34,453 nucleotides of DNA from Acidobacteriaceae bacterium (GCA_030038195.1 JASHPJ010000009.1:1-34453); one strand, 5' to 3'; positions 9,801 to 16,935 are shown, numbered from the stretch's first letter. A program made the numbers and translations. Notes: generated by a model from the letters alone, not told the origin.

Positions 9801-10569
9801 CTGATCCGTGGAGTGCGTTGGTGCCGGACTTGAGGTTGAAGGACATGACGCCGCCACCCGTAATGGCACTCTGAGCGTCGAGGCCGCTGGTCTGCGCCTG
9901 CACTTCTTCAACGGCCTCCATGCTGGGGCCGCCGTCCATCGAATCGCCGCGGATGTTGGAGGTGCCGGAGGTGCCGTCGATGGTGTAGTCCTTCACGAAC
10001 CACTGGCCTCCGTTGACGACGGCGCCGTAGGGTGAGCTGACCAGCGAGTAACCGGGGGTGATGGCGACGGCAAAGTCTTCCACGAACCGGCCGCCGCCAT
10101 AAATGCTGAGCGGCAACTGGTTAACAACATCGGCCTTCATGTTGGTGCCCACCGATGCCGTGTCCATGTCGAGAATGGGGGCATCGCTGGTGACGGTGAC
10201 GGATTCGCTGGCGGCGCCGACTTTGAGCACAGCGTCGATGCGGGCCACCTCAGTGGAGTTGAGCGTCATGCCCGATTGCACAAAGCTCTCGAATCCGGTC
10301 TTGACGAAATCAATGGAGTAGTGGCCGGGCGGAAGATTGGGGACGACATAGATTCCATCCCCGTTGGAGACGGACTTGGTGGGCACATTGGTGTCTGTGT
10401 TGGTCACGGTGACATCCACGCCAGCCACGACGGCGCCAGTCGAGTCAGTAACGGTGCCGGTGATGGTGGCGCGGTTGGCCTGTCCATAGGCAGTCCTTGT
10501 GGCAATGGCGGCCAGAACGGCGAGAAGTACGACGCCAAGCAGTCTGATCCTATATGTTGTGTGTTTCAT
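6892..10569 (-). CDS. Oar-type TonB-dependent outer-membrane receptor
   Basis: The start at 10569 is chosen because GGGAGG lies six bases upstream; an in-frame ATG at 10599 overlaps the previous gene. The product is 1225 residues. It has a signal peptide (VVLLAVLAAIATRTAYGQA) and then a carboxypeptidase-regulatory-like domain (about 25-110: TITGTVTDSTGAVVAGVDVT and LPPGHYSIDFVKTGF). A plug (about 115-260, including VNQLPLSIYGG and YTIDGTSGTSNIRGD) leads into a long 22-strand-type barrel ending in Phe (FAIRLDF). Such receptors take up large or bulky ligands across the outer membrane with TonB energy. No SusD-like lipoprotein is encoded beside it, as is usual in acidobacteria. It lies 26 bases after the propeller enzyme and 106 bases before the beta-helix gene, so it is probably the importer of the glycan the cluster processes. 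Confidence 0.9.
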   Translation of the reverse strand: MKHTTYRIRLLGVVLLAVLAAIATRTAYGQANRATITGTVTDSTGAVVAGVDVTVTNTDTNVPTKSVSNGDGIYVVPNLPPGHYSIDFVKTGFESFVQSGMTLNSTEVARIDAVLKVGAASESVTVTSDAPILDMDTASVGTNMKADVVNQLPLSIYGGGRFVEDFAVAITPGYSLVSSPYGAVVNGGQWFVKDYTIDGTSGTSNIRGDSMDGGPSMEAVEEVQAQTSGLDAQSAITGGGVMSFNLKSGTNALHGSAFLYGHNELLDANTWTNDNEDIEKPKERAWDYGFSLGGPIHRNKTFFFGTFERFQSIDYRLNGGGATVPTQDFLQGNFSALLGATLCTWTSGTDLCSNAANHNGVPGTPLMVMNDANQSVQAQVGMIYDPATGNQFTNNTIPQSQISPLAQKINTLYSSYAPELGGLVANERTLLSNTPSQTPNEFVVKLDHVLREQDRLSGSWIYDHKPRTLDDGGGVWAAGTQNGGPLSNARIQQYTQQQYRLSETHTFTPNLLNVVNFTDAFDDNGSAPADPSDWNSQTGFGSTGANTFPEISFSDNGNVGTSETFIGNTWQGDTSGAIITTGDTVTWNKGRHNMSFGGQFIAHEVDSRSGSGAYSFKFAYNPTSCGSQWSCHGTGYDGFAFATYELGLVNSATLSVPYNLYGRQKNIELFAEDSYKVTPKLTVNLGLRWNYNTRFHEKYGNWANFDQTAISPIYGVPGTLVFAKGGGDSFEKNEYVNNYGPSIGIAYQFLPNVVVHASYGMIFNPVGVAFYSGVPDGFAPQLGSNAANNFTWTTQSGAFNYPGVFSKATTSTDPSYMSPFPVSVDPRSLRLGYSEAFNFGVQQQLTPNMRLEIAYVGNRGHRLTDAALAWNESSTSTFLNLVDSNPATAANGYQAINPYNDYIYCSAVAGPSPATYGAPCPYTGFYGPAMAAIAPMPQMANAEATYWYYANLQYAGLPLGQSFYDSLVVDVVKRAGRGLTMDMSYDWSRQEGDSYSAQAEDNGFYTGVQDFENMRQAAHALTGYDLPQVVKGFTSYELPFGHGRRWLATQGPVVNTLVNGWTVAGVVSYYTGQPFMVGANNPYWPLWGDIYPIFHVTDYKGPSNPRKYVPVASSATPPPQDFYMPTSVASNPDAGVLPPSPTNSRLRCPGQANENSTFLKNNRVGPEGKYVVSLRVDFYNLLNRHYYNIEGCGGTHAGINSSTFGEILGVQDNPRQGQFAIRLDF

Positions 10570-10595
10570 AGAGCCTCCCCGTATGCTTCTTCGTG

Positions 10596-11714
10596 TCACT
10601 GATTGCCTCCGGAAGCTGTTTGGACAGCTTCCTGCAGTTTGACTTCCACTACGCCGATGGCGCCGGGAGTCGTGGTGATGCCGTTGGCGTCGGCGTGGGC
10701 GCCGGCGATCTTCTCGTTGGCGGAGTAGAAGAGCGTGAAAGATCCGCCGCCTTCGTCGATGAGGCCCAGCGGGGTGCGGACTTCGCTGGCCCAGATGCCG
10801 TTGCCGGATTGCACGGTCAGCCGCCGGCCGCGCGACCAGCGGATGCCATCACGCGAGAAGGAGTAGCCGACGGCGTTGGGCTCGTGGTTGTCATAGACCG
10901 CGACGTAGGTCCCATCGCCGAGCCGGGAGACGATGGGATTCTCGATGAAGCGCGGCTCCATCCTGAGCGGGTTCAGAGCGGAGCAGCGGGTCCACGGGCC
11001 GCCCAGCGCAGAAGCGCGCGCCAGGCCCACCTGCCAGAGCGAGATGGGCAGGCTTTCAGTCCGGGCGCTGCCGTAAAACGCGTACCACGCGCTGCCGACG
11101 GCGTATGGAAAAAAGGAGTCCGTGCCCTGCAGACCCTCCCACGCGCCGGAGTTTTTGTTCCGCTCAAGGATGATGCCTACATCCTTATAAGGACCGCCGA
11201 TGCCGTCGATTCCAGGCGTGGCGGAGACGGCGCGCCAGATGCGGCCTTCGTGGTTGGTGAGCCACTGCCGCGATGTGTCCGGGGCAGCCTGGTAGGCCAC
11301 GTAGAACAGGTTCCAGCGGCTTTCCCGAGGGTCGAAGACCGGCATGGGCGACCACAGGGCGGCACGCGGATCCCTCCCGGTGAAGTCGCCGCTCGATTCG
11401 CGGAGCGTGCCGATGCGCCGCCAATGGGCGCGGTCGCGGCTTGTCCAATGTGCGAGCTTCATTTTTACCCAGTGCGGGTCGCCGACCATCTCCGAGGTAA
11501 AGAGATGATAGACACCGTTGAGTTTGATTATCCTGCCGCCTTCGAACCCGTATTTGTTGCCTTCCGCGCCGGCCGAGCGCGTAGTGAGCACCGGGCCGTC
11601 GAACTGCCGGGTCACCACAAGCTCGCGGTCAGCGGCCATGAGGAAGACTGCAGAGGCGGCAAGCGACAGAATCGCCAGCCGGTTGAGTGATTTCGAAACG
11701 GACTGCAGCCTCAT
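10596..11714 (-). CDS. Exported five-bladed beta-propeller glycosidase (GH43/GH32-like fold)
   Basis: The start at 11714 has AGGAG five bases upstream; another in-frame ATG lies at 11732. The 372-residue product begins with a signal peptide (LNRLAILSLAASAVFLMAAD). Propeller blades are visible as repeated W/Y-rich strands: FEGGRIIKLNGVYHLFTSE, MKLAHWTSRDRAHWRRIG, DPRESRWNLFYVAYQ, SAWYAFYGSAR, DGTYVAVYDNHEPNAVGYSF and GSFTLFYSANEKI. This is the pattern of five-bladed propeller hydrolases, families GH43, GH62, GH32 and relatives. Catalytic carboxylates cannot be assigned with confidence, so it may also be a non-catalytic or unclassified member. It is the first gene of the minus-strand cluster, so the operon promoter should lie in 11715-12251. 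Confidence 0.7.
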   Translation of the reverse strand: MRLQSVSKSLNRLAILSLAASAVFLMAADRELVVTRQFDGPVLTTRSAGAEGNKYGFEGGRIIKLNGVYHLFTSEMVGDPHWVKMKLAHWTSRDRAHWRRIGTLRESSGDFTGRDPRAALWSPMPVFDPRESRWNLFYVAYQAAPDTSRQWLTNHEGRIWRAVSATPGIDGIGGPYKDVGIILERNKNSGAWEGLQGTDSFFPYAVGSAWYAFYGSARTESLPISLWQVGLARASALGGPWTRCSALNPLRMEPRFIENPIVSRLGDGTYVAVYDNHEPNAVGYSFSRDGIRWSRGRRLTVQSGNGIWASEVRTPLGLIDEGGGSFTLFYSANEKIAGAHADANGITTTPGAIGVVEVKLQEAVQTASGGNQ

Positions 11715-12077
11715 CGATCTCCTGGAACGCATTCATGCCGGCAGCAGGACGGCATGAGTCCACAACGCCGCCGGAAACGGACTTGAACCCGGCGCAAGAA
11801 CCTGATTTTTCAGGCGATTCCGTTGTAGGCGCTCGTAATCACCCTCTTCAAGGTAATGAAGGTTATGCGCCACGTTAACCAAGTTGCAGAGAGGCAATTC
11901 GGAATGGAGAGCACCGGAACTGGACTGAAGCAGCCCGATTTTTGAGGCCCCGCGTGCAGGCCGCCGCACAGATTGCATGGAGCCGGTCTCAAACCGTCGA
12001 CGAACGATGGTGCACAGCCCAGATTCGGAGGCGAACCGGCTTTTGCAGCAGAAATTACTTGCTTTGCGCCGAAGTTC

Positions 12078-12111
12078 AATAACCGGTATTAACGGCGCAA
12101 ATAACCGTTAT
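12078..12111. promoter_or_regulatory. Tandem operator-like repeat AATAACCGnTAT
   Basis: AATAACCGGTAT (12078-12089) and AATAACCGTTAT (12100-12111) are direct repeats whose starts are 22 bp apart, about two helical turns. TAACGG (12090-12095) and CCGTTA (12105-12110) form an inverted repeat in the same block. The position, about 140 bases upstream of the membrane regulator and 365 upstream of the glycan operon, suits a binding site for a regulator controlling one or both. The regulator's identity is inferred, not shown. Confidence 0.45.
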
Positions 12112-12152
12112 CCAAGCGCAGAGGCGAAATTTAAGATACGGAGCACCTGTGC

Positions 12153-12182
12153 TTGACAGGCTGTTGATGTGGGAATTACGGT
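12153..12182 (+). promoter_or_regulatory. Possible sigma-70 promoter of the membrane regulator gene
   Basis: TTGACA at 12153-12158 is a perfect -35 box. TACGGT at 12177-12182, 18 bases further on, keeps the first two and last bases of TATAAT. The gene starts 70 bases downstream. The weak -10 suggests either activator dependence or that this is not the real promoter. Confidence 0.35.
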
Positions 12183-12251
12183 GATTGGGTCTGGAGAAGG
12201 CGTCAGCCGCTCCGCAGTACGCTGCCGCGCTGCGCTTCCTGAGCCGGGAGC

Positions 12252-13577
12252 ATGGTCTTGGTGTCTCGACACAATCCGGTAGACGGCTTTTCTCTCTATG
12301 AAAAGCGCGAGGAGCTTCGCCGGGTCATCCAGAGCAGGCACTTTGCCAACTCGCCCAAGAAGACCCGGTTTCTGGAGTTCATTGCCGAGCAGACCTTCCA
12401 GGGCAACAGCGAAAAACTCAACGAATACCTGATTGGTACGGAGGTCTACGAGCGTGGTGCCGACTTCGATCAGCAGAAAGATCCGATTGTCCGCGTGCAA
12501 GCGCACGAGATTCGCCGGCTGCTGAAAAAGTACTACGAGGAAGAGGGCGCCGACGGCGTCATACGGATGGATCTTCCTCCCGGTCATTATGTGCCCGTGT
12601 TCAGCCGCATCGAGCCGGGAGAAACGGCTGAGGCTGTGCCTCCTGCGCCGCAGGCTGCGACTGCATCCAGAGGGATCAACCGCGTCCACCTTGTGCTTAC
12701 GGTTGCGCTGGCGGCAGCCTGCGTGGTGCTGGCTGTGCTGCTGGCGCGGCGCGGAGGGCAGGACACGAATGCGGCGCAGGCGCGGCATGTGGCCGCGACG
12801 CTTCCGGTGAACCTGGACTGGTTCTGGCATCCGTTTCTGCCGCCGGCGGGGGCGCCGCTGATCGTGATTCCCAACCATCCGCTGCTGCGCGCGGCTCATG
12901 GCGGCGACAGCGCGCAGACCTGGGCCAGCGGGCACGACATTCCCAAGGCCAGCCTGCCAGAGTTTCGCGACACGATCCACTTCAGGGAGCTGAAGCGGTT
13001 TGTTTTCGTGCCTTCGCTGACGGATTTTACTTCAGTAGGAGAGACAGTTGGACTCGTCGATCTGTGCGAGATGTTTTTCCATGTCGGCGATACGTGCCTG
13101 GTGCGGCAATCGCGGCTGCTGAACTTCGAGGAGATCAAGAGCAACAACGTGATCCTGCTGGGCGGCAATCAGTCGTGGAGCGGGCGCGTCTTTCTCAACG
13201 TGGAGGGCTTTCACTTTCAGGATGGCGTGATCATCAACCGCAGTCCGCAGCCGGGCGAAAAGCCGATCTACAAACCCGAGTTCGATCCGGTGACGAATGA
13301 GCTTACCCGCGATTATGCGCTGGTGCTGATGCTGCCCAATGAGAGAAAAGAGAACCGGGTGCTGTTGATCTACGGCATCTACACGCAGGGATCGCAGGCG
13401 GCGATCGAGTTTGTTACCAGCCAGGAGAAGATGGTGCAACTGCGCACGGCGCTGGCTGCGCTGTCGCCGGACCACAAGACCGTTCCGCCGTACTTCCAGG
13501 TTCTGCTCACGACGACGGTAGAGAATGCCGTGCCCGGCGACACGTCGATTGTAGCGGTGAGGAAGGTTGCGGACTGA
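12252..13577 (+). CDS. Single-pass membrane protein with HTH-like cytoplasmic domain; candidate membrane-bound transcription regulator
   Basis: The 441-residue protein has three parts. Residues 15-120 form a basic domain with blocks LRRVIQSRHFANSPKKTRFLEF, LNEYLIGTEVYERGADFD, DPIVRVQAHEIRRLLKKYY and IRMDLPPGHYVPVF. I recall this module at the N-terminus of many acidobacterial proteins; its last block (LPPGxYVPxF) ends like a winged-helix wing. Residues 145-165 form one transmembrane helix (VHLVLTVALAAACVVLAVLL) followed by RR. Residues 170-441 would be periplasmic, with a block (PLIVIPNHPLL to VILLGGNQSW) I do not recognise as an enzyme. The plan resembles CadC-type one-component regulators. 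Divergent placement next to the glycan operon suggests it senses a periplasmic product and controls that operon. Function is inferred. A GGGAG sequence sits just upstream of the ATG. Confidence 0.65.
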   Translation: MVLVSRHNPVDGFSLYEKREELRRVIQSRHFANSPKKTRFLEFIAEQTFQGNSEKLNEYLIGTEVYERGADFDQQKDPIVRVQAHEIRRLLKKYYEEEGADGVIRMDLPPGHYVPVFSRIEPGETAEAVPPAPQAATASRGINRVHLVLTVALAAACVVLAVLLARRGGQDTNAAQARHVAATLPVNLDWFWHPFLPPAGAPLIVIPNHPLLRAAHGGDSAQTWASGHDIPKASLPEFRDTIHFRELKRFVFVPSLTDFTSVGETVGLVDLCEMFFHVGDTCLVRQSRLLNFEEIKSNNVILLGGNQSWSGRVFLNVEGFHFQDGVIINRSPQPGEKPIYKPEFDPVTNELTRDYALVLMLPNERKENRVLLIYGIYTQGSQAAIEFVTSQEKMVQLRTALAALSPDHKTVPPYFQVLLTTTVENAVPGDTSIVAVRKVAD

Positions 13578-13855
13578 GCGCGGATGTGCTGTATTGCTCC
13601 TTATCATGGATGCGGGAACAATTCGATGATTGGAGCGAGCTTCGCACTGCCCCTACGGGGCGACCTCTCCAACTCTATGCATTCCCAGGGTTGCGTCCGC
13701 TGACGCGGACTTCATCCTGGGCTCACTTCGATGGCTCCCTGCGGGAGCGAGGTTGTTGGGGCACAGCGATTCTCATCCTTTTCCGTGGACGGATACGTCC
13801 AAGAGGGACTCAGGATGACAGCGGTGTTTATGTCATGAACTAGTATGATGCGAGC
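13578..13855. other. Intergenic stretch with repeat-like segments
   Basis: This 278-base gap between the membrane regulator and the kinase has no supported gene. It contains CCCCTACGGGG near 13651, a CCGCTGACGCGG near 13698, and a 33-base block at 13809-13841 shared with 16782-16814. The composition looks like a diverged dispersed repeat rather than a control region. Kinase translation starts 14 bases after the repeat block. Confidence 0.5.
13809..13841. repeat. Dispersed 33-bp repeat block, copy 1
   Basis: This block matches 16782-16814 at 31 of 33 positions; both begin CTCAGGATGACAGCGGT and end TGAACT. Here it ends shortly before the kinase start, whereas the other copy is one half of a longer inverted-repeat element. 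Confidence 0.75.
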
Positions 13856-15388
13856 ATGACGGCCTTGCAGCTGGAAGCACTCTCCAACGGCTTGATGGAA
13901 TATTGCCTGAAGCCGTGCGCGGTGGCTGCCTGCTTTGTGCTGGTTGCGCTGCTGTGGACCTTTCCGCTGCAGCACGTGATTGCGTATCCGTTCGTGTTCC
14001 TGTTTTTTGGCGCGATCATGGGCAGCGCGTGGTTTGGCGGCGTGATTGCCGGATGCATGGCGGTTGCGCTCTCCACGGTCATCATTACCTACTTCTTCAT
14101 TCCTCCATTTTTCTCGATGTCGGTGGCGAAGGATTCGCAGAGCTTTTTGACCGCGTTCTTTGTGTGCGCTATTGCGATTTCGGTGGTGAGCTCGGCGCGG
14201 AAGCGGAGCGAGAATGCGATCCGGAGCGCGCGGGATCTGCTGGAAGTGAAGGTGCGGGAGCGCACCGCGGAACTGGTGCAGTCGAACCTGGAGATCAAAG
14301 AGAGCGAGCGGCAGTTGCGGCTGCTGACGGAGGCAATTCCGCAGCAGATCTGGCGCGCCGATGCGGCAGGGTGTATTGAATATTGCAACCAGCATCTCAT
14401 CGAGTATCTGGGCAGGCCGATGGAGGAGCTGCGCGGCGAAGGATTTTTCAGCGTTCTGCATCCTGAAGATGAGCCGCTGTTCCGGCGCGGCTGGCAGGCG
14501 GCGCTCGAGTCGGACGGTAACTTTGAAGTGGAGGCGCGGGTGCGTGGCGCAGACGCTGCGTACCGCTGGTTCCTGGTGCGCAGCCTACCACAGTATTCCG
14601 AGAAGGCGGAGATTGTGCGCTGGTACGGCATCCATATCGATATCGAGGAGCAGCGGCGCGCGCAGCAGGGCCTGACGGCGACGCAGGAAAAGCTCTCGCA
14701 ACTGTCGCGCACGCTGGGCATGGCGGAGATGGCGGCGTCGATTGCGCATGAGCTGAACCAGCCGCTGACGGCGGTGGTGACGCATGCATACGCGTGCCGT
14801 GAGTGGCTGCATGCAGAGCCGGCGAATCTGGACAAGGCGTCGGCCACAGCGGAAAAGATCGTGCAGGAGAGCACGCGGGCCAGCGCGGTGGTGAAGCGGG
14901 TGCGGGCGCTGTTCCGCAAGGATGAGCAGGTGAGGGAGCCGACGGACATCAACTGGCTGATTTACGAGCTGGTGAGGCTGCTGCGCGATGAGGCGATTCG
15001 GCGCGAGGTCCTGATCCGGCTGGCGCTCGCGGAGAATCTTCCGCGGCTGGCGGTGGACCCGGTGCAGATCCAGCAGGTAATGCTGAACCTGGCTACGAAC
15101 GGCATGGATGCGATGATGCAGTTGGAGGGGCCGCGCGAGCTGACGATCCGCACGAAACAACACAGCGACAACGAGGTGCTGGTAACGGTGGAGGATCGCG
15201 GGCCGGGCATGAGCGAGGGGATTGCAGGCAAGATCTTCGAGCCGTTTTTCAGCACCAAGCCGCAGGGCACAGGCCTGGGACTGGCTATCTGCCGTAGCAT
15301 TGTGGAGGCGCACGACGGCAGGCTCTGGGTCAGCAGGGCGGAGCACGGCGGCGCAGTGTTTCAATTTACGGTGAGGGCCCAGTCATGA
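13856..15388 (+). CDS. PAS-domain sensor histidine kinase (FixL-like), membrane-anchored
   Basis: The 510-residue protein begins with three to four hydrophobic helices (about 20-110) arranged like the DUF4118 module of KdpD-type kinases. The PITY-like YFFIPPFFSM follows the third helix. A short coiled region precedes a PAS domain (about 155-265: WRADAAGCIEYCNQHLIEYL and HPEDEPLFRRGW). The HisKA domain carries His298 in IAHELNQPL, and the ATPase has the N-box NLATNGMDAM, DRGPGM, FEPFFSTK and GTGLGLAI. The HELNQPL-type phosphoacceptor belongs to the FixL/DctB group. No haem-PAS signature could be verified, so the signal is unknown. The stop overlaps the response regulator start by four bases (ATGA), making them a coupled pair. 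Confidence 0.9.
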   Translation: MTALQLEALSNGLMEYCLKPCAVAACFVLVALLWTFPLQHVIAYPFVFLFFGAIMGSAWFGGVIAGCMAVALSTVIITYFFIPPFFSMSVAKDSQSFLTAFFVCAIAISVVSSARKRSENAIRSARDLLEVKVRERTAELVQSNLEIKESERQLRLLTEAIPQQIWRADAAGCIEYCNQHLIEYLGRPMEELRGEGFFSVLHPEDEPLFRRGWQAALESDGNFEVEARVRGADAAYRWFLVRSLPQYSEKAEIVRWYGIHIDIEEQRRAQQGLTATQEKLSQLSRTLGMAEMAASIAHELNQPLTAVVTHAYACREWLHAEPANLDKASATAEKIVQESTRASAVVKRVRALFRKDEQVREPTDINWLIYELVRLLRDEAIRREVLIRLALAENLPRLAVDPVQIQQVMLNLATNGMDAMMQLEGPRELTIRTKQHSDNEVLVTVEDRGPGMSEGIAGKIFEPFFSTKPQGTGLGLAICRSIVEAHDGRLWVSRAEHGGAVFQFTVRAQS

Positions 15389-16023
15389 CAGCAGCGCGCG
15401 AGAAGGTGTTCATTGTCGATGACGATCCCTCGATCTGCGAAGGGCTTGAGAACCTGCTGGAGTCAGTGGGCATCGCGGCGGAGCACTTTCCTTCGGCGGA
15501 GGCTTTTCGCGCGTGCTGGGACAGGGCGAAAGCGGGCTGCCTTCTGCTGGATGCGCGGCTGCCGGGAATCAGCGGCGTGGAGCTGCAGGAGGAGATACGC
15601 AAGGCGGGGTTGGGGCTTCCCATCATCTTTATGACGGCGCACGGCGACGTGCCGATGGTGCGCAAGGTGATGAAGGCGGGTGCAGTCGAGTTCCTGACCA
15701 AGCCGTTTCAAAAGGAGGAGCTGATTCACGCGGTTGAGCAGGCGTTTGATTACGATCGCGCGCGCAGACGGGAGGCCGAAGAACTGGATTCTATTCTGGC
15801 GCGCCTGGAGTCGCTCAGCGAGCGCGAGCGCGAGGTGATGGGGCTGGTGACGGCGGGGTTGCTGAACAAGCAGATTGCCGCGGACCTGGAAGTGAGCGAG
15901 ATTACGGTGAAGCTACATCGGCGGAAGGTGATGGAGAAGATGCGGGCGAACTCGCTGGCGGAACTGGTGAAGATGTGCGAGCGGGTGAAGGCATCGCCGC
16001 GCCTGCGTCCGGGCCGGTCTTGA
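15385..16023 (+). CDS. FixJ/LuxR-type response regulator
   Basis: The 212-residue protein has a receiver domain (8-120) with acidic VDDDPS, phosphoacceptor Asp56 in LLLDARLPG, the switch Thr in FMTAHGD and Lys in LTKPF. A LuxR/GerE HTH follows (about 145-205: LSEREREVMGLVTAGLLNKQIAADLEVSEITVKLHRRKVMEKM). It is the expected DNA-binding partner of the kinase encoded immediately upstream with an ATGA overlap. The VKLHRRKVMEKM recognition helix is typical of the FixJ/TodT/StyR subgroup. The nearest genes it could control are the minus-strand 184-residue protein or distant targets; no FixJ-like operator was recognised here. Confidence 0.92.
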   Translation: MTAAREKVFIVDDDPSICEGLENLLESVGIAAEHFPSAEAFRACWDRAKAGCLLLDARLPGISGVELQEEIRKAGLGLPIIFMTAHGDVPMVRKVMKAGAVEFLTKPFQKEELIHAVEQAFDYDRARRREAEELDSILARLESLSEREREVMGLVTAGLLNKQIAADLEVSEITVKLHRRKVMEKMRANSLAELVKMCERVKASPRLRPGRS

Positions 16024-16081
16024 GAAGAACCGGCAATCGTTCGCGAGCGGTTGCCGACCGAATGGTTTTGAGGACTCCAGG

Positions 16082-16636
16082 CTATATTGAGAAGCTGGTC
16101 GCCGATGCCGGCCTGTCTCCGCCCGGCAGGGCGCAGAGCACGTCGTCTTCCAGACGGAAACGGAAACCAAGCACCTTTGCGCGCATGACGAGCGAATGGA
16201 CGGCGCGGGCCGAGTTGTCATTGCGCTGCGCGTAACCGGTGATGATCATCTCTCTTCCTTTCGAGGAAGACTCCCGATAGATGCGAAGGCAGGCCGTTTC
16301 GATATCCGGAAGAGTGCGAAACAGCAACGCGCGCACATCGATTGCATCGCGCAGAGCCTGCAAGGTGGCGTGACGCCGGCCCACTTTCTGCGGAAGATAG
16401 GCGTCCCATGGGTCGGGCGCGCGCGCAAGCCAGTCGCATTCCGCGATGTCTTCGAGAAGCTGGAAGCGAAGCAGCTTCAGCGGTGCGCGGGTGAGCTCGC
16501 CAAAGCGCATCTGTATGCGCAGGCGGCTGAGAAAGTGGCTGACGTTGCAGAGTTGCTCGGTCAGCCGCGGGCCTCGCTCCGATCGCCATTGCTCTCTGTA
16601 GGCTTCGAAGGAGGAACTGGCGGAAACAGACGGCAT
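16082..16636 (-). CDS. Unrecognised 184-residue soluble protein
   Basis: An AGGAG eight bases upstream of the ATG at 16636 supports the start. The protein has no signal peptide or membrane helix. It is rich in Arg and Leu, with a helical N-terminal half (YREQWRSERGPRLTEQLCNV, FLSRLRIQMRFGELTRAPLK). Further on come a WDAYLPQKVG patch and a C-terminal segment EMIITGYAQRNDNSARAVHS. I do not recognise the family. The composition, with Trp, Tyr and Cys scattered normally, favours a real gene over the long overlapping plus-strand frame. It is convergent with the response regulator (58-base gap). A role in regulation or stress would be guesswork. Confidence 0.65.
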   Translation of the reverse strand: MPSVSASSSFEAYREQWRSERGPRLTEQLCNVSHFLSRLRIQMRFGELTRAPLKLLRFQLLEDIAECDWLARAPDPWDAYLPQKVGRRHATLQALRDAIDVRALLFRTLPDIETACLRIYRESSSKGREMIITGYAQRNDNSARAVHSLVMRAKVLGFRFRLEDDVLCALPGGDRPASATSFSI

Positions 16637-16696
16637 GAAGAAAGCTCCTGTGGTTCTTGCCCGATCCGGTTACAGCGGTTCTCCGACTGTGCAGAG

Positions 16697-16832
16697 CTAG
16701 TGTGGTGTCCTAGAAGTTCGTATCATAAATTGACATCCCAAACCGCAGGTCCTTCGATTCCGGTCGCCGCTGTGACCCTTGCTCAGGATGACAGCGGTAT
16801 TTATGTCGTGAACTTCAGTTACAGGACACTAG
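16697..16832. repeat. Inverted-repeat element (about 136 bp), palindromic repeat family A
   Basis: The element starts CTAGTG (16697-16702) and ends CACTAG (16827-16832). Reverse-complementing the right side gives CTAGTGTCCTG, GAAGTTCACGACATAAAT and TGTCATCC. The left side shows CTAGTG, TGTCCT, GAAGTTCGTATCATAAAT and TGACATCC in the same order. It is therefore a diverged long inverted repeat with no coding capacity. Its right arm (16782-16814) is shared with 13809-13841. It looks like a MITE or REP-type dispersed element. Confidence 0.7.
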
Positions 16833-16875
16833 TTATGCAACCACATGAATTTGCTCCTTTGGAACTCTGCAGTTT

Positions 16876-16911
16876 CCCATCCTTTCGCCTGAAAAGCGGC
16901 GAAAGGATGGG
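16876..16911. repeat. 14-bp perfect hairpin
   Basis: CCCATCCTTTCGCC (16876-16889) pairs perfectly with GGCGAAAGGATGGG (16898-16911) around an 8-base loop. Neither side has a T-run, so it is a strong RNA hairpin but not a classical terminator. It may belong to the neighbouring repeat element or act with the adjacent terminator. Confidence 0.7.
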
Positions 16912-16935
16912 GCACGGAAGTTTAAGCTGAAAACC

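Larger units (their letters stand above)
11715..12251. promoter_or_regulatory. Divergent control region between glycan operon and membrane regulator
   Basis: This 537-base gap separates two divergent starts and holds no convincing gene. The right half (12070-12182) is clearly different from surrounding coding DNA. It has an A+T-richer stretch with the repeated AATAACCG motif and a possible plus-strand promoter, annotated separately. I could not find a strong -10/-35 pair for the minus-strand operon. The motif CATTACC near 11862 and GATTAC near 11840 on the minus strand are only weak -10 candidates. Confidence 0.55.

Noticed and set aside
13586-13843. Small frames in the gap before the kinase
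   Set aside because: They lie in repeat-like sequence that includes a block shared with 16782-16814.
16196-16930. 244-codon plus-strand frame opposite the unrecognised 184-residue gene
   Set aside because: It runs through the inverted-repeat element and hairpin at its end and lacks a ribosome site. The minus-strand frame has AGGAG and a protein-like composition.
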